Shown here one piece after another: positions 24,141-32,946 of a DNA stretch of 36,296 nucleotides. Location: NCBI RefSeq assembly GCF_012933655.1, contig NZ_JABBJJ010000100.1, forward strand, positions 1 through 36,296, given 5' to 3'. How positions within the stretch are numbered: position 1 is the first letter of the stretch; every line of letters starts with the position of its first letter. The position numbers and the translations under genes were made by a program. This stretch comes from Pyxidicoccus fallax (GTDB lineage Bacteria; Myxococcota; Myxococcia; Myxococcales; Myxococcaceae). The notes below the pieces were generated by a model. That model was not told the DNA's origin. It made no database searches and saw nothing but the letters and a program-made list of their open reading frames with translations.

Positions 24141-27100
24141 TCAAGCCATGGGCCGGGCAAGCCCGCCCTCGAACAGCATCCGGAGACGTCCCGCGTCATC
24201 GATGGCCGCGACGCTGCCGCACTGGACGACGTCTCCGTCCACGCGAGGCGCGAGCGCCTTCAGGGACAGGCGCAGCCGCGCGCCGCCCTGCCCTTCCACC
24301 AGGCTCCTGTCGAACGTGACGCGCTGGAGTTGAACCGGCGCGAACACGGAGTCCGACACCCCATCCACGTGCATCGCGCTCAGCCGCAGGGCCGCGTCCA
24401 GCACGAGCGCGGGGACGGCACGCCCCGCCTGCGACGGCGACTCCGGCAGGCCGAGCCGCGCGAAGCGGGTGGTCCGCTCCAGGCGAATCTCCTCCAGGCA
24501 GTCGAACATCTTCCGCAGCTCGATGGGACTTCCGGGCGCGCAGTGCGGGTCGTGGACGCTCACTCCGCTCCCCGAGGGCCGGGCCGCGTCGAGCCAGGAC
24601 GCCCCCCGGGGCGGCTCCGCCGTCAGCGTGAAGCGGGCCTCGGCGTAGACGACGTCGCGCTCCAGCACCACGCCGGAGGCATGGACGATGTCGCCCGTCA
24701 GCCGCACCTGGACGCAGAGGCGGCCGGGCTCGTCGACGAGCGGCGTGCACTCGGCCCGCAGCGCCTGCCGCCCTCCGGGCTTCACGCGGATGAAGCGCGA
24801 GAAGCGGACGTCCTCGATGGTGACGGTGCGCAGCTCCGGCCTTCCATCGCCGAGCGCCGCCTGGAGCATCAGGTCCAGGGCCCAGGCCCCGGGCAGCGTG
24901 GGCGTGCCGCGGACGAGGTGGTCCTCCAGGCAGGGAACGCTCGCCGCGTCCACCACCAGCTCGCGTCGCGTGGGACGGGGAGGTTCCGGAGGCGGCGTCT
25001 CCACGGGCAGCAGCTCCAGCCCGTACCAGGCGCGCTCGCTCTCGGTGAGCTGCACGTTGATGGCCTCGCGCGGACGGCCGTCGACGAGCTGGAGGAAGAG
25101 TTCCTCCCCTTCCTCGGCGCGGATGCCACGCAGCCGGCGGCTGGCGCCGAGCACGTGGTACTCCGAGCCGCGCGTCATCCCGATGCCGTCCCAGGCCAGC
25201 CAGCCGACACTGGCCCAGCGGACCTCCTGGCTGGCGTCGCTGACCCAGGCGCAGAGCCGGTCCAGCGCCTCGTTCGCCGCCCCGTAGTCCGCCTGCCCGT
25301 CGTTGCCGATGAAGCTGAAGGCGGACGTGAGGACGTGGAACGGCACCGGGCGCGCGAAGCGGCTCGCGCAGGCGTCGCGCAGGTTCCGCAGGCCGAGCAG
25401 CTTCGTGTCCAGGTTGGCCCGGAGCTCACCGAGCCGCCGGCGGTTCAGCTTCTTGGAGGTCTGCGTGCCCGCGCCGTGGACCACCAGGTCCAGGCGCCCA
25501 TGCTCCTGGGCCAGCTCCTGGACCACGCGCTCCACCTGCTCGGGTCGCGTCACGTCCACGGCCCGGTAGAGCATCCGGCCGGGGAGCCGCGCGAGCCCGT
25601 CGAGCGTGGCCCGCAGCTCACGCGCGGCGAGGTAGCGCTCGAAGCGCTTGCGCAGCTCGGGCATCCGGACGCCCGGCGTGCGGGCCAGCTCGGTGGCGTA
25701 GAACTCCCGTTCCACCTGGGGCAGGTCCTCATCGCGCGCCTGGAGCACCTGCTCGGGGGCTTCCGCCGGGTCGCTCCGTCCGACGAGCACCACCGTGCAG
25801 CCGTACCGCTTCAGGAGCGCTCCGGCGAGGACCGCCGTCACACCGCGCCCTCCGCCCGTGAGCAGCACCACCGAGCGCGAGTCGAGCGTGGACGCGGGGT
25901 CCGCCGTGACGCGCGTCGGACGGAGCCGACGGACGCAGCGCTGCTGTCCATCGAAGCAGACCTCGACGGAGGGGCCGCCCTCCTCCTCGGAGCCGAGCTC
26001 GATGGCGGTGAGCTGAAGCGCCGCCGCGAGCGGGAGGGACGCGGTGGAGATGGCCCGGACGTTCCGCGCGGGGACCTCGCGCCCGATGGACTTGAGCATT
26101 CCGGCGAACAGCCCCGTCATCGGATGCAGCGTCCGGCGCGGGCCCACTCCACCGATGCACAGGCTCGCCAGCTCGACCTCGCCCGCCGTCAGTCGCTCGT
26201 AGGCGCGGCGCGCGGAGAGGAAGAGCAGCTCCAGCGCCTCGTGACGCAGAGCCGTGTCGGAGACCACCTCGGCCTCGCCAGCACCGGGCGTGAGCCGGCA
26301 CACAGCGAGGATGACCTGCGGGTCGAAGCCGAGCGCGTCGAGTCCGGCCTCCGCCGTCTCCTCGGACGAGAGGTCGATGGGGCGAATCCGTCCCTGAGCG
26401 CCCGACGTCCCCGCGAGGACGATGAGGTGCTCCGAGCCGCACAGGGCCTCGGCCTGGGACGCGAGCTCGCGGGCCACGGCCTCATCCTGCGCGATGAACA
26501 GCACCCGCTTGCCGCGCAGGTCCGGCGACCGGGTCACCCGGGCGGAGCGCTCGACGAGCACCGGCGCGTGGTAGTGGATGGGCGCCGCATGGTCGAAGCC
26601 GCCGGACGATTCCGGAGCGACGGACGCGGGAGCTGACGCGCCATCGCTTGCCGAGGAGACGGTGCCACCTCGCGCCTGCGACACCGCACCATTTCCGGCC
26701 CGTGCGGGTGTCTGGCCAGCCGGAACCGCCGAGGTCACGCCATCAAGGCTCCGTGGAGACACAGCCATCTGTGCCGGCATGAGTGTCTGGGCGGTCGACA
26801 CCGGAGAGCTCGCACCGCGACCCTCCCGCGCGGGCGCAGGTGCAGGGGCAGCCGACTCCCGCGCTGGCGTGCTGTTGCGTACCAGCGCCGACGCCGGTGC
26901 CGCGACCTCGGCCCGCGCGGTGGCGGGCACGAGCTGGACCTCCAACCGCGCACCCGTCGCCGCATCCGGGTGGAAGACCAGCGTGGAGTCACGCCCTTCC
27001 GCCGCGGCCAGCACCGACCGGAAGACCGTGAGGCTCTCCTTCGCCGAGTGGGCCGGGAGCTCCACGCGATGCCCGGCGCCCCGCTGGCCACCCTCCGACA

Positions 27101-30100
27101 TCCGGACGTGGCACAGCGGCTTCAAGCCCCGCCGCGCGGCCTTCGCGGCGGTGGTGACGGCCAGCATCACCACGCCCTCGCCTTCCGCGCCTTCACCCGG
27201 CCGGCGGACATGCGTGCTGCCCACGAGCACCAGCTCGAATCCGCTCTCCAGCACCCCGCGCGAAGCCCGGAGCGCCGCGGAAAGGGAGGCCGCGCCCGCG
27301 TCCACCACGAAGTTGGGCCCCTTGGTGTCGAGCGCTCCCGCGATGCGCCCCGGCGTGACGTTGGGCATCATGCCCTGGAGCGTGTAGGGCCCCGACGGCC
27401 GGAGGGCGCTCGTCACCACCTCGTGGAACCGCTCCGCCAGGGGAATGACCGTGGCGAACTCAGGGTCATGTCGGGCGAACTCACGAAGCTTGCGCCGCGT
27501 GGACGCGGCCAGCACCCGCTGCGTGGCCTCCACGCCCCGGCGCGTCTTCCCCTCCAGTCCGAGCACGATGGCGGTGCTCGACCGCATCGCCTCGAAGGCA
27601 CCGAGCTTCTGGACGAGCGAGCTCGCGACGGCGAGCCCCAGGCGCTGCGTCAGGTCCATGTCCTCGGCGATGTCCGGCAGCAGCCGCACCGTGGACGGCA
27701 ACTGAACGGCCCCCGTGTCGAAGCGCGCCCCCAGTTCGGCGGGCACGCCCGCCACCGGCAGGCCCCGCGCATCCGGGAACAGCCCCTCCGCGGCCACCAC
27801 CACGAGCTCGTCACGCCCATCGCCAGCCTCCTGGGGACGATGCGCGGGTGTGCCTCCTCGGTACTCCTCGAGCACCAGGTGGGCGTTGGTGCCGCCGAAG
27901 CCGAAGCCGCTCGTGGCGGCGCGGCGCGGATGCGCACCGTTCTCCGGCCAGGGCTGCTCGCGCGTGCTCACCTCGAAGTCCGCCCCGAGCGCGCGCAGCT
28001 CCGCGCCCGGACGGTCGAAGTTCGACTGCGGCGGAATGAGCCGATGCTCGAACGCCTTGCACAGCTTGATGACCGAGGCGGCGCCCGCGGCCCAGCCGGT
28101 ATGGCCAATCAGGGCCTTGACGCTGGAGAGCTGGATGCCGCGCCGCTTGCCGCCGAAGACGCGTGCAATCGACTTGAGCTCCGTGGCGTCCCCGGCCGGC
28201 GTGGCCGTCCCGTGCGCCTCGACGTACTGGATGCTGGACGGGTCGACCTCGGCCGCCGCGTAGCACGCCTCCATCGCGGCCACCTGTCCCTCCGAGCGCG
28301 GCACGTTGGCCGAGCTGCTCCGCCCGTCGCTGGAGAGCCCCGCGCCCCGGATGATGGCGTGGACCCGAAGGCCCGCGGCGAGCGCGTCCGGCAGGCGCAT
28401 CAGTCCCACCATGCCCGCGCCCTCCCCGAAGATGACGCCGTCGGCTTGCTCGTCGAATGGCCGGCTGCCCGTCGCGGAGAGCCCCTTGAACTGGGAGAAC
28501 AGGCAGCTGTTGCCGGGCCCGGGCGAGAAGACTCCGCCCGCGAAGACGAGGTCGGCCTCGCCCTGCTCCAGCGCCTTCATGCCCAGCGCGATGGCATAGA
28601 GCGACGAGGCGCAGGCCGCGTCCAGCAACGTCGTGGGGACACCGCGTCCGACCACGTCCGTCACCACCGCCTGGAGCGTCGCGTGGGGCGCCAGCGCCAA
28701 GGACCCTGCCTCGACACCGAGCGCCGCCCGCGCCGCGCGACCGAGGGCCTCGACCTCCGGACCGCCCACGCCCCGCTCGCGCAGGAGGGCTTCACCGGCC
28801 TCCAGGCACAGGGCGTCGTCGTACTCGGAAGACCCGTCTCCCGTGGAGCCGAGCAGGCACTGGATGCGCCCGGAGGAGTAGATGGCGGTCGCCTCCAGAC
28901 CGCGCAGCGCCTGCGAGAGCGCGATGGCCAGCAGCTTCTGCTCCCGGATGTATCGCTGGAAGCGGGCGGGTTCGAGCCCCGGCGGAGCCACCAGGTCCGA
29001 GTCCCGCACGCGCCCCGTGAGCAGGGTGTACGTGCGGTCCGGCGTGCCCCTGGGCCCCGCGAAGTCCGTCACCAGCTCGGGCTGGAGCTGCCCGTGGTCG
29101 ACGATGCCGCTGACGCCTCCCAGGATGTTCCGCCAGTACGCCTCCGGGTCCTTCGCGCCGCCGGGAAGCATGCACCCGAGCGACACCACGGCAATCGACG
29201 TATCCGCATCGTGCCCGGACGCCTTCGCGGCCACGGGCGCATCCGCCGGAAGCGCGCCGCCGATGGAGGACACCTCGATGGAGGAGCCCGCGGGGAGGAT
29301 GCGCTGGACGATGCGCGCCAGCCGTCCGTCCGTCCCACAGTCCACGAAGCGGGTGCAGCCCGCGCGCACCAGCGTCTCCACCGTGCCGAGGAAGTCGAAG
29401 GGACGCACCAGGTGCGAGGCGAGCGCATCCGCCAGCTCATCGTGCCCGCCGGTGTACTCGCGCCGCTCGATGGGCGAGTAGAGGTGGCCCTGCGGCGGAC
29501 GCATGGGCACGCCAGCGAGCGCGGCCCGGAACGCCTCCGCGGCCGGTGCCAGGACGGGGTGGTGGAAGGGATAGCGGCTGGAGACGAAGGTGAAGCCCTG
29601 CCCCCGGCCCTGCAGGAGGTCGCGGAGCTGCTCGAGCTCCGCGCGCGGGCCCGCGACCACCGTCTGGCGGGCGTGGTTGCGGCCGGCGAGCTCCAGGCTC
29701 CGTGCGCCGCTGTCCTTGATGGCCTGCGCCGTCTCCGCCTCGTCGAGGGCGACGGCCGCGAGCGTCCCGGCGTCGTCCGACACCGTCCGCAGGGCCCGGA
29801 TGCGGTGGCACACCACCTCCGCGCCCGCGCGCAGGTCGAGCGCTCCGGCCGCCGTCATCGCGGCGATCTCCCCGAAGCTGTGCCCCACGAAGACTCCCGG
29901 AGCCACACCGTGGTTCCGCAGCCACCGGGCCCCGAGCACGCCGGACAGGTAGATGCCGAGCTGGTCGAGCAGCGGCGCCTGTTCGAGTGCGTGCCGGACG
30001 GCGGCGGCGTCCTGGGCCGCGAGCAGAGGGGCCACGTCAATACCTAGCGCCGCGCACGCCTTCCCGACCGCCGCGAGCTCGGCCCGCAGCTCCGGGTGCA

Positions 30101-30854
30101 GCGCCTTCAATCGGATGAAGAGCTCGGGCTCGAACGTGCCCTGCCCTCCGAAGAGGAAGACCGTGGAGCCGGGCTGCAGCTTCGGCTCCTGCGGCCTGCC
30201 CACGAATGCCCCCGTGGGAGCTCCCGGTGCGGGCTCCACCGCCCGCGAGCCTCCGGAGGAGGAGGGCCCCCCGAGCGTTCCCGGCGCGACCTCCACCACC
30301 CGCGCGGTACCCAGCGAGGCCGGGCCGGCCAGGAGCGTCCTCGCGAGCTGACGAAGCGACTCCGGGAACAGCTCGTTGACGGCGGCGCCTCCCCGGAGCA
30401 CGCGGTCCTTGAAGCTCTGGGACGCCACGGGCTCGTCGATGTTCTCCATCGCCTCGTAGCAGCGCCGGAAGGAGGCGGGGAACGGGCAGAGCTCGCCATG
30501 CGCCCGGTCGGCGCACAGCACGGTCTGGTACCCACAGGCCACCGGCGTGCCATCGCTCTTCAGCGTCCGGAAGCAGAAGCGCAGCGACACCTCGCCCCAC
30601 TCCTCCAGGGTCGTCAGCACCACGAGCCGGTCGCCCAGGACGGCCGGCGCCAGGTTGCGCGTGTAGCCCTCGTACGTGAGCAGCAGCACCTGCTCGAAGT
30701 CGCGCCGGAGCTCCGGCACCTCGAAGAAGCGCGGACCGAAGAGCAGGTGCTCGCGGCCGGCGCACTGGAACTTGAAGTTGGTGAGGAAGTGATGGCTCCC
30801 GTAGGCCATCGTGTCGTCGAAGTGGATGTCGTACGGGACAGCGAAGTAACCCAT
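24141..30854 (-). CDS. PUFA/polyketide-type lipid synthase: hotdog-AT-KS-CLF-KR-DH
   Basis: The 2237-residue protein starts at ATG 30854, with GGGGAG about nine bases upstream; the frame runs on to 31283, but only opposite the previous gene. The domains are: hotdog thioesterase-like (1-140); acyltransferase (230-535, GHSFGE with Ser326, FHH with His431); and ketosynthase (551-1000, Cys748, His881, His918, complete triad). A second, shortened ketosynthase-like domain (1015-1310) has Ala1188 where the Cys would be, as in chain-length factors. After an Ala/Pro/Ser linker come a ketoreductase with N-terminal structural part (1446-1950, Ser1844, Tyr1857, Asn1861) and a dehydratase (1965-2237, HxxxGxxxxP with His1979, Asp2153). 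KR and DH resemble PfaA of PUFA synthases. There is no carrier domain inside; the carriers are on the preceding gene. It probably builds a long acyl chain iteratively. Confidence 0.92.
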   Translation of the reverse strand: MGYFAVPYDIHFDDTMAYGSHHFLTNFKFQCAGREHLLFGPRFFEVPELRRDFEQVLLLTYEGYTRNLAPAVLGDRLVVLTTLEEWGEVSLRFCFRTLKSDGTPVACGYQTVLCADRAHGELCPFPASFRRCYEAMENIDEPVASQSFKDRVLRGGAAVNELFPESLRQLARTLLAGPASLGTARVVEVAPGTLGGPSSSGGSRAVEPAPGAPTGAFVGRPQEPKLQPGSTVFLFGGQGTFEPELFIRLKALHPELRAELAAVGKACAALGIDVAPLLAAQDAAAVRHALEQAPLLDQLGIYLSGVLGARWLRNHGVAPGVFVGHSFGEIAAMTAAGALDLRAGAEVVCHRIRALRTVSDDAGTLAAVALDEAETAQAIKDSGARSLELAGRNHARQTVVAGPRAELEQLRDLLQGRGQGFTFVSSRYPFHHPVLAPAAEAFRAALAGVPMRPPQGHLYSPIERREYTGGHDELADALASHLVRPFDFLGTVETLVRAGCTRFVDCGTDGRLARIVQRILPAGSSIEVSSIGGALPADAPVAAKASGHDADTSIAVVSLGCMLPGGAKDPEAYWRNILGGVSGIVDHGQLQPELVTDFAGPRGTPDRTYTLLTGRVRDSDLVAPPGLEPARFQRYIREQKLLAIALSQALRGLEATAIYSSGRIQCLLGSTGDGSSEYDDALCLEAGEALLRERGVGGPEVEALGRAARAALGVEAGSLALAPHATLQAVVTDVVGRGVPTTLLDAACASSLYAIALGMKALEQGEADLVFAGGVFSPGPGNSCLFSQFKGLSATGSRPFDEQADGVIFGEGAGMVGLMRLPDALAAGLRVHAIIRGAGLSSDGRSSSANVPRSEGQVAAMEACYAAAEVDPSSIQYVEAHGTATPAGDATELKSIARVFGGKRRGIQLSSVKALIGHTGWAAGAASVIKLCKAFEHRLIPPQSNFDRPGAELRALGADFEVSTREQPWPENGAHPRRAATSGFGFGGTNAHLVLEEYRGGTPAHRPQEAGDGRDELVVVAAEGLFPDARGLPVAGVPAELGARFDTGAVQLPSTVRLLPDIAEDMDLTQRLGLAVASSLVQKLGAFEAMRSSTAIVLGLEGKTRRGVEATQRVLAASTRRKLREFARHDPEFATVIPLAERFHEVVTSALRPSGPYTLQGMMPNVTPGRIAGALDTKGPNFVVDAGAASLSAALRASRGVLESGFELVLVGSTHVRRPGEGAEGEGVVMLAVTTAAKAARRGLKPLCHVRMSEGGQRGAGHRVELPAHSAKESLTVFRSVLAAAEGRDSTLVFHPDAATGARLEVQLVPATARAEVAAPASALVRNSTPARESAAPAPAPAREGRGASSPVSTAQTLMPAQMAVSPRSLDGVTSAVPAGQTPARAGNGAVSQARGGTVSSASDGASAPASVAPESSGGFDHAAPIHYHAPVLVERSARVTRSPDLRGKRVLFIAQDEAVARELASQAEALCGSEHLIVLAGTSGAQGRIRPIDLSSEETAEAGLDALGFDPQVILAVCRLTPGAGEAEVVSDTALRHEALELLFLSARRAYERLTAGEVELASLCIGGVGPRRTLHPMTGLFAGMLKSIGREVPARNVRAISTASLPLAAALQLTAIELGSEEEGGPSVEVCFDGQQRCVRRLRPTRVTADPASTLDSRSVVLLTGGGRGVTAVLAGALLKRYGCTVVLVGRSDPAEAPEQVLQARDEDLPQVEREFYATELARTPGVRMPELRKRFERYLAARELRATLDGLARLPGRMLYRAVDVTRPEQVERVVQELAQEHGRLDLVVHGAGTQTSKKLNRRRLGELRANLDTKLLGLRNLRDACASRFARPVPFHVLTSAFSFIGNDGQADYGAANEALDRLCAWVSDASQEVRWASVGWLAWDGIGMTRGSEYHVLGASRRLRGIRAEEGEELFLQLVDGRPREAINVQLTESERAWYGLELLPVETPPPEPPRPTRRELVVDAASVPCLEDHLVRGTPTLPGAWALDLMLQAALGDGRPELRTVTIEDVRFSRFIRVKPGGRQALRAECTPLVDEPGRLCVQVRLTGDIVHASGVVLERDVVYAEARFTLTAEPPRGASWLDAARPSGSGVSVHDPHCAPGSPIELRKMFDCLEEIRLERTTRFARLGLPESPSQAGRAVPALVLDAALRLSAMHVDGVSDSVFAPVQLQRVTFDRSLVEGQGGARLRLSLKALAPRVDGDVVQCGSVAAIDDAGRLRMLFEGGLARPMA

Positions 30855-30877
30855 GGCGTGTGCTCCCCGGGAAGGAC

Positions 30878-32506
30878 TCAGGACTCGAGGGCGAGGAGCG
30901 CTCGCACGTCGTGACCGTTGATGTAGGAGAAGCCGTTGCCGTTCCGGCTCGGCTCCCGTGCCTCGGCGGATACCGGCAGCAGCCCGTCCACCGTCCCCGA
31001 GAGCCCGGCATCCACCACCCAGATGGCGCCATTCACGCGCCGGGTCTTCGACCCCAGCAGCAGCTCGGTGACATCGGCGACGTCGTCGGCCGTGCAGAGC
31101 TGCCCGCCCGGCGTGGCCGCCTCCCACCGCGCGATGCGCGCCTCCGCGTCGGGGAACATCCCGAGCAGCTCGCCGTGCACCGGCCCGGCGGACACGCAGT
31201 TGGTCCGGATGCCATCGTTGGCCAGCTCCGCGGCCAGGTAGCGCGTGAGCGACTCGACACCCGCCTTCACCACGCCCTGGCACCCCAGGTCATGCATGTA
31301 CCGCTGGGACATGGAGGTGGACATCGTGACGATACTGCCCCCGCCCCGGCGCGCCATCAGCGGCCGGGCGCGCATCGCGCACTCGTAGGTGCCGGTGATG
31401 CAGGTGCGGAACGCCTTGTCCCAGTCGCGCGGCGTAATCCGGTCGAACGGCCCGATGAGCCCGTTGGACGCGTTGCACACCAGGAAGTCGAGCCCGCCGA
31501 ACTGCTCCGCGATGCTGGAGAACATCCGCTCCAGGTGCTCCTCCTGGGCGACGGAGCCCCACAGGTGCACCGCCTTCCCACCGGCGGCGACAATCTCCCG
31601 CGCGGTCTTCTCGCCCTCGTCCCGGGAGTGGAACGAGTTCACCACCACCGTCGCACCCGCCCGGGCGAGCCGGGTGGCGATGACCTTGCCGATGCCCTTC
31701 CCCGAGCCCGTGACGAGCGCGACCTTCCCCGTGAAGGGAAGCACGGGCCGCGGCGAGTCGAAGGACGGAGTGGCACGCACGGGAGCACTCACCTCGCGTG
31801 CGGGGGGCGCGGACACGGCCGGCTCGGGCAGCTGGGTGCGCACGGCGTCGCAGACGGCGGCCAGGGTGCGCAGCCGCTGGGACGGCGCCGGTCCCCGCGT
31901 CAGGCCGAACTCCTTCGAGAGCATGGCCAGCACCTCGGCCTGCTTCACGGAGTCGATGCCGAGCTCATCCTCCAGGTCCGCGTTCGGCGTCAGCAGGTCC
32001 TCGGGGTACCGGGTCACCCGAGCGAAGACGGCGCGCACCCGCGCCTCCAGCTGCGCCAACTCGGAGCGAGAGCCCGCCGATGCGACGACGGGCGCCAGCG
32101 CGGCCTCCACGGCTGGAGTCGAAGCAACAGTGGAAGCAGGCGCACTCGTGGACACCGGCACGGTACTCACGGACGGAACCGGTGCGACCACCGGAGCAGG
32201 CGTGGCAACGGGCGCCGGCCGCGGTGCCGGGCTCGCGACCAGCGGAGCCACCACCTCCGCGATGGCGCGCAGCGTGCGGGCCTTCCCACCCCGGGGCAGG
32301 CGGTCGGCGGGAATATTGAACTCACGACCCACCACGGCGGCGATTTCGGCGAGCTTCACCGAGTCGATGCCGAGCTCGTCCTCGAGCAGCGCATCCTCCG
32401 TGAGGATGTCGATGGGATACCGGGTGACAGAGGCAGCGCAGTGGCGAATCCGCTCCAGCACGTTCAGCGACACGTCAACGCCCTGCGAAGATGGATGGGA
32501 GGTCAT
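30878..32506 (-). CDS. Tandem acyl carrier protein fused to FabL-like SDR reductase
   Basis: The 542-residue protein starts at ATG 32506, with GAAGGAG upstream. It has two carrier domains with ELGIDSV motifs (phosphopantetheine Ser49 and Ser186), separated by a Pro/Ala/Val/Thr-rich linker (90-145). An SDR domain (about 258-505) follows: TGSGKGIG (266-273), NASNG (345-349) and Lys414. The sequence around it resembles enoyl-ACP reductase III (FabL) as I remember it. However, neither the YxxxK position (Gln410) nor the Tyr-x6-Lys position (Leu407) holds Tyr; the nearest is Tyr403. About 37 extra residues end the protein. It is the first gene of the operon, 23 bases before the synthase, and should supply the carriers and a reductive step or a structural substitute for it. 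Confidence 0.9.
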   Translation of the reverse strand: MTSHPSSQGVDVSLNVLERIRHCAASVTRYPIDILTEDALLEDELGIDSVKLAEIAAVVGREFNIPADRLPRGGKARTLRAIAEVVAPLVASPAPRPAPVATPAPVVAPVPSVSTVPVSTSAPASTVASTPAVEAALAPVVASAGSRSELAQLEARVRAVFARVTRYPEDLLTPNADLEDELGIDSVKQAEVLAMLSKEFGLTRGPAPSQRLRTLAAVCDAVRTQLPEPAVSAPPAREVSAPVRATPSFDSPRPVLPFTGKVALVTGSGKGIGKVIATRLARAGATVVVNSFHSRDEGEKTAREIVAAGGKAVHLWGSVAQEEHLERMFSSIAEQFGGLDFLVCNASNGLIGPFDRITPRDWDKAFRTCITGTYECAMRARPLMARRGGGSIVTMSTSMSQRYMHDLGCQGVVKAGVESLTRYLAAELANDGIRTNCVSAGPVHGELLGMFPDAEARIARWEAATPGGQLCTADDVADVTELLLGSKTRRVNGAIWVVDAGLSGTVDGLLPVSAEAREPSRNGNGFSYINGHDVRALLALES

Positions 32507-32578
32507 TTCGGCTCCTTCGTTTCGGAGTTGCGCGAGAAGGAATGCATCAGCGGTCTGACATCACCTGCGGAGGCGGTT

Positions 32579-32626
32579 GGTATGAACTGACGAGCGAACC
32601 TGTCAGGTCACACGCCCCCCGTGACC
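32579..32626 (-). promoter_or_regulatory. Possible promoter and operator of the lipid synthase operon
   Basis: Read on the minus strand, CTGACA (32601-32606) and CATACC (32579-32584) with 16 bases between resemble a housekeeping -35/-10 pair, the -10 weakly. CTGAC(N10)GTCAG (32587-32606) is a dyad that covers the -35 box and spacer. A second dyad, GGTCAC(N9)GTGACC (32606-32626), adjoins it. A repressor site over the promoter is a reasonable inference; no regulator gene lies in the operon. Confidence 0.35.
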
Positions 32627-32709
32627 GCCGCCGCGGTACGAGATGTGGCGAAGGAGCCCGAGAAATCAGGCTCCACGGTGACGTCGAATGAGCACCCGCG
32701 AAAACGACA

Positions 32710-32736
32710 CGAGCCGCGAATCTTCCTCGCGGCTCG
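32710..32736 (-). terminator. Intrinsic terminator, minus strand
   Basis: CGAGCCGCGA (32710-32719) and TCGCGGCTCG (32727-32736) form a perfect 10-bp GC-rich stem with a 7-base loop. On the minus strand the stem is followed by TGTCGTTTT, a proper T-rich tail. It probably ends transcripts of the branching-enzyme gene, some 210 bases past its stop, before the synthase operon begins. Confidence 0.75.
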
Positions 32737-32946
32737 GTCAACCCATCGGAATCACGCGTCTCCGCCAGCGGAGCACACCCGTCTGGAACGAAAATCACGC
32801 GCTCGCGCGAGGAGCTGCCCGGCTCGCCAGCAGGGTCGCGCACCGACGCTTCCAGCTTCGGCGGACCGCACTCCTGGTGCGCAGCGGAAATCCAACCGCG
32901 ACCGGGCCCGAAGACAGCTCCATGCAGGCCTGGCCGCGACTCTCGT

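Larger units (their letters stand above)
32507..32946. other. Intergenic region before the lipid synthase operon
   Basis: The 440 bases between the branching-enzyme gene and the operon hold an intrinsic terminator (32710-32736) and two palindromes with a possible promoter (32579-32626). No open frame here looks coding. Confidence 0.6.

Noticed and set aside
26970..30047. Open frame of 1025 codons on the plus strand, and similar long plus-strand frames at 23010-26636
   Set aside because: They are antisense to the synthase and desaturase genes, Arg/His/Gln-rich and without domains; such shadows are common in GC-rich DNA.
30855..31283. N-terminal extension of the large synthase frame by 143 codons
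   Set aside because: It lies opposite its own upstream neighbour's coding sequence in another frame, is Arg/Gly-rich, and the ATG at 30854 has a ribosome binding site.
24141..32506. Canonical omega-3 PUFA synthase or enediyne cluster
   Set aside because: The domain order, the position of the carriers, and the absence of PfaD or of the enediyne accessory genes do not fit.
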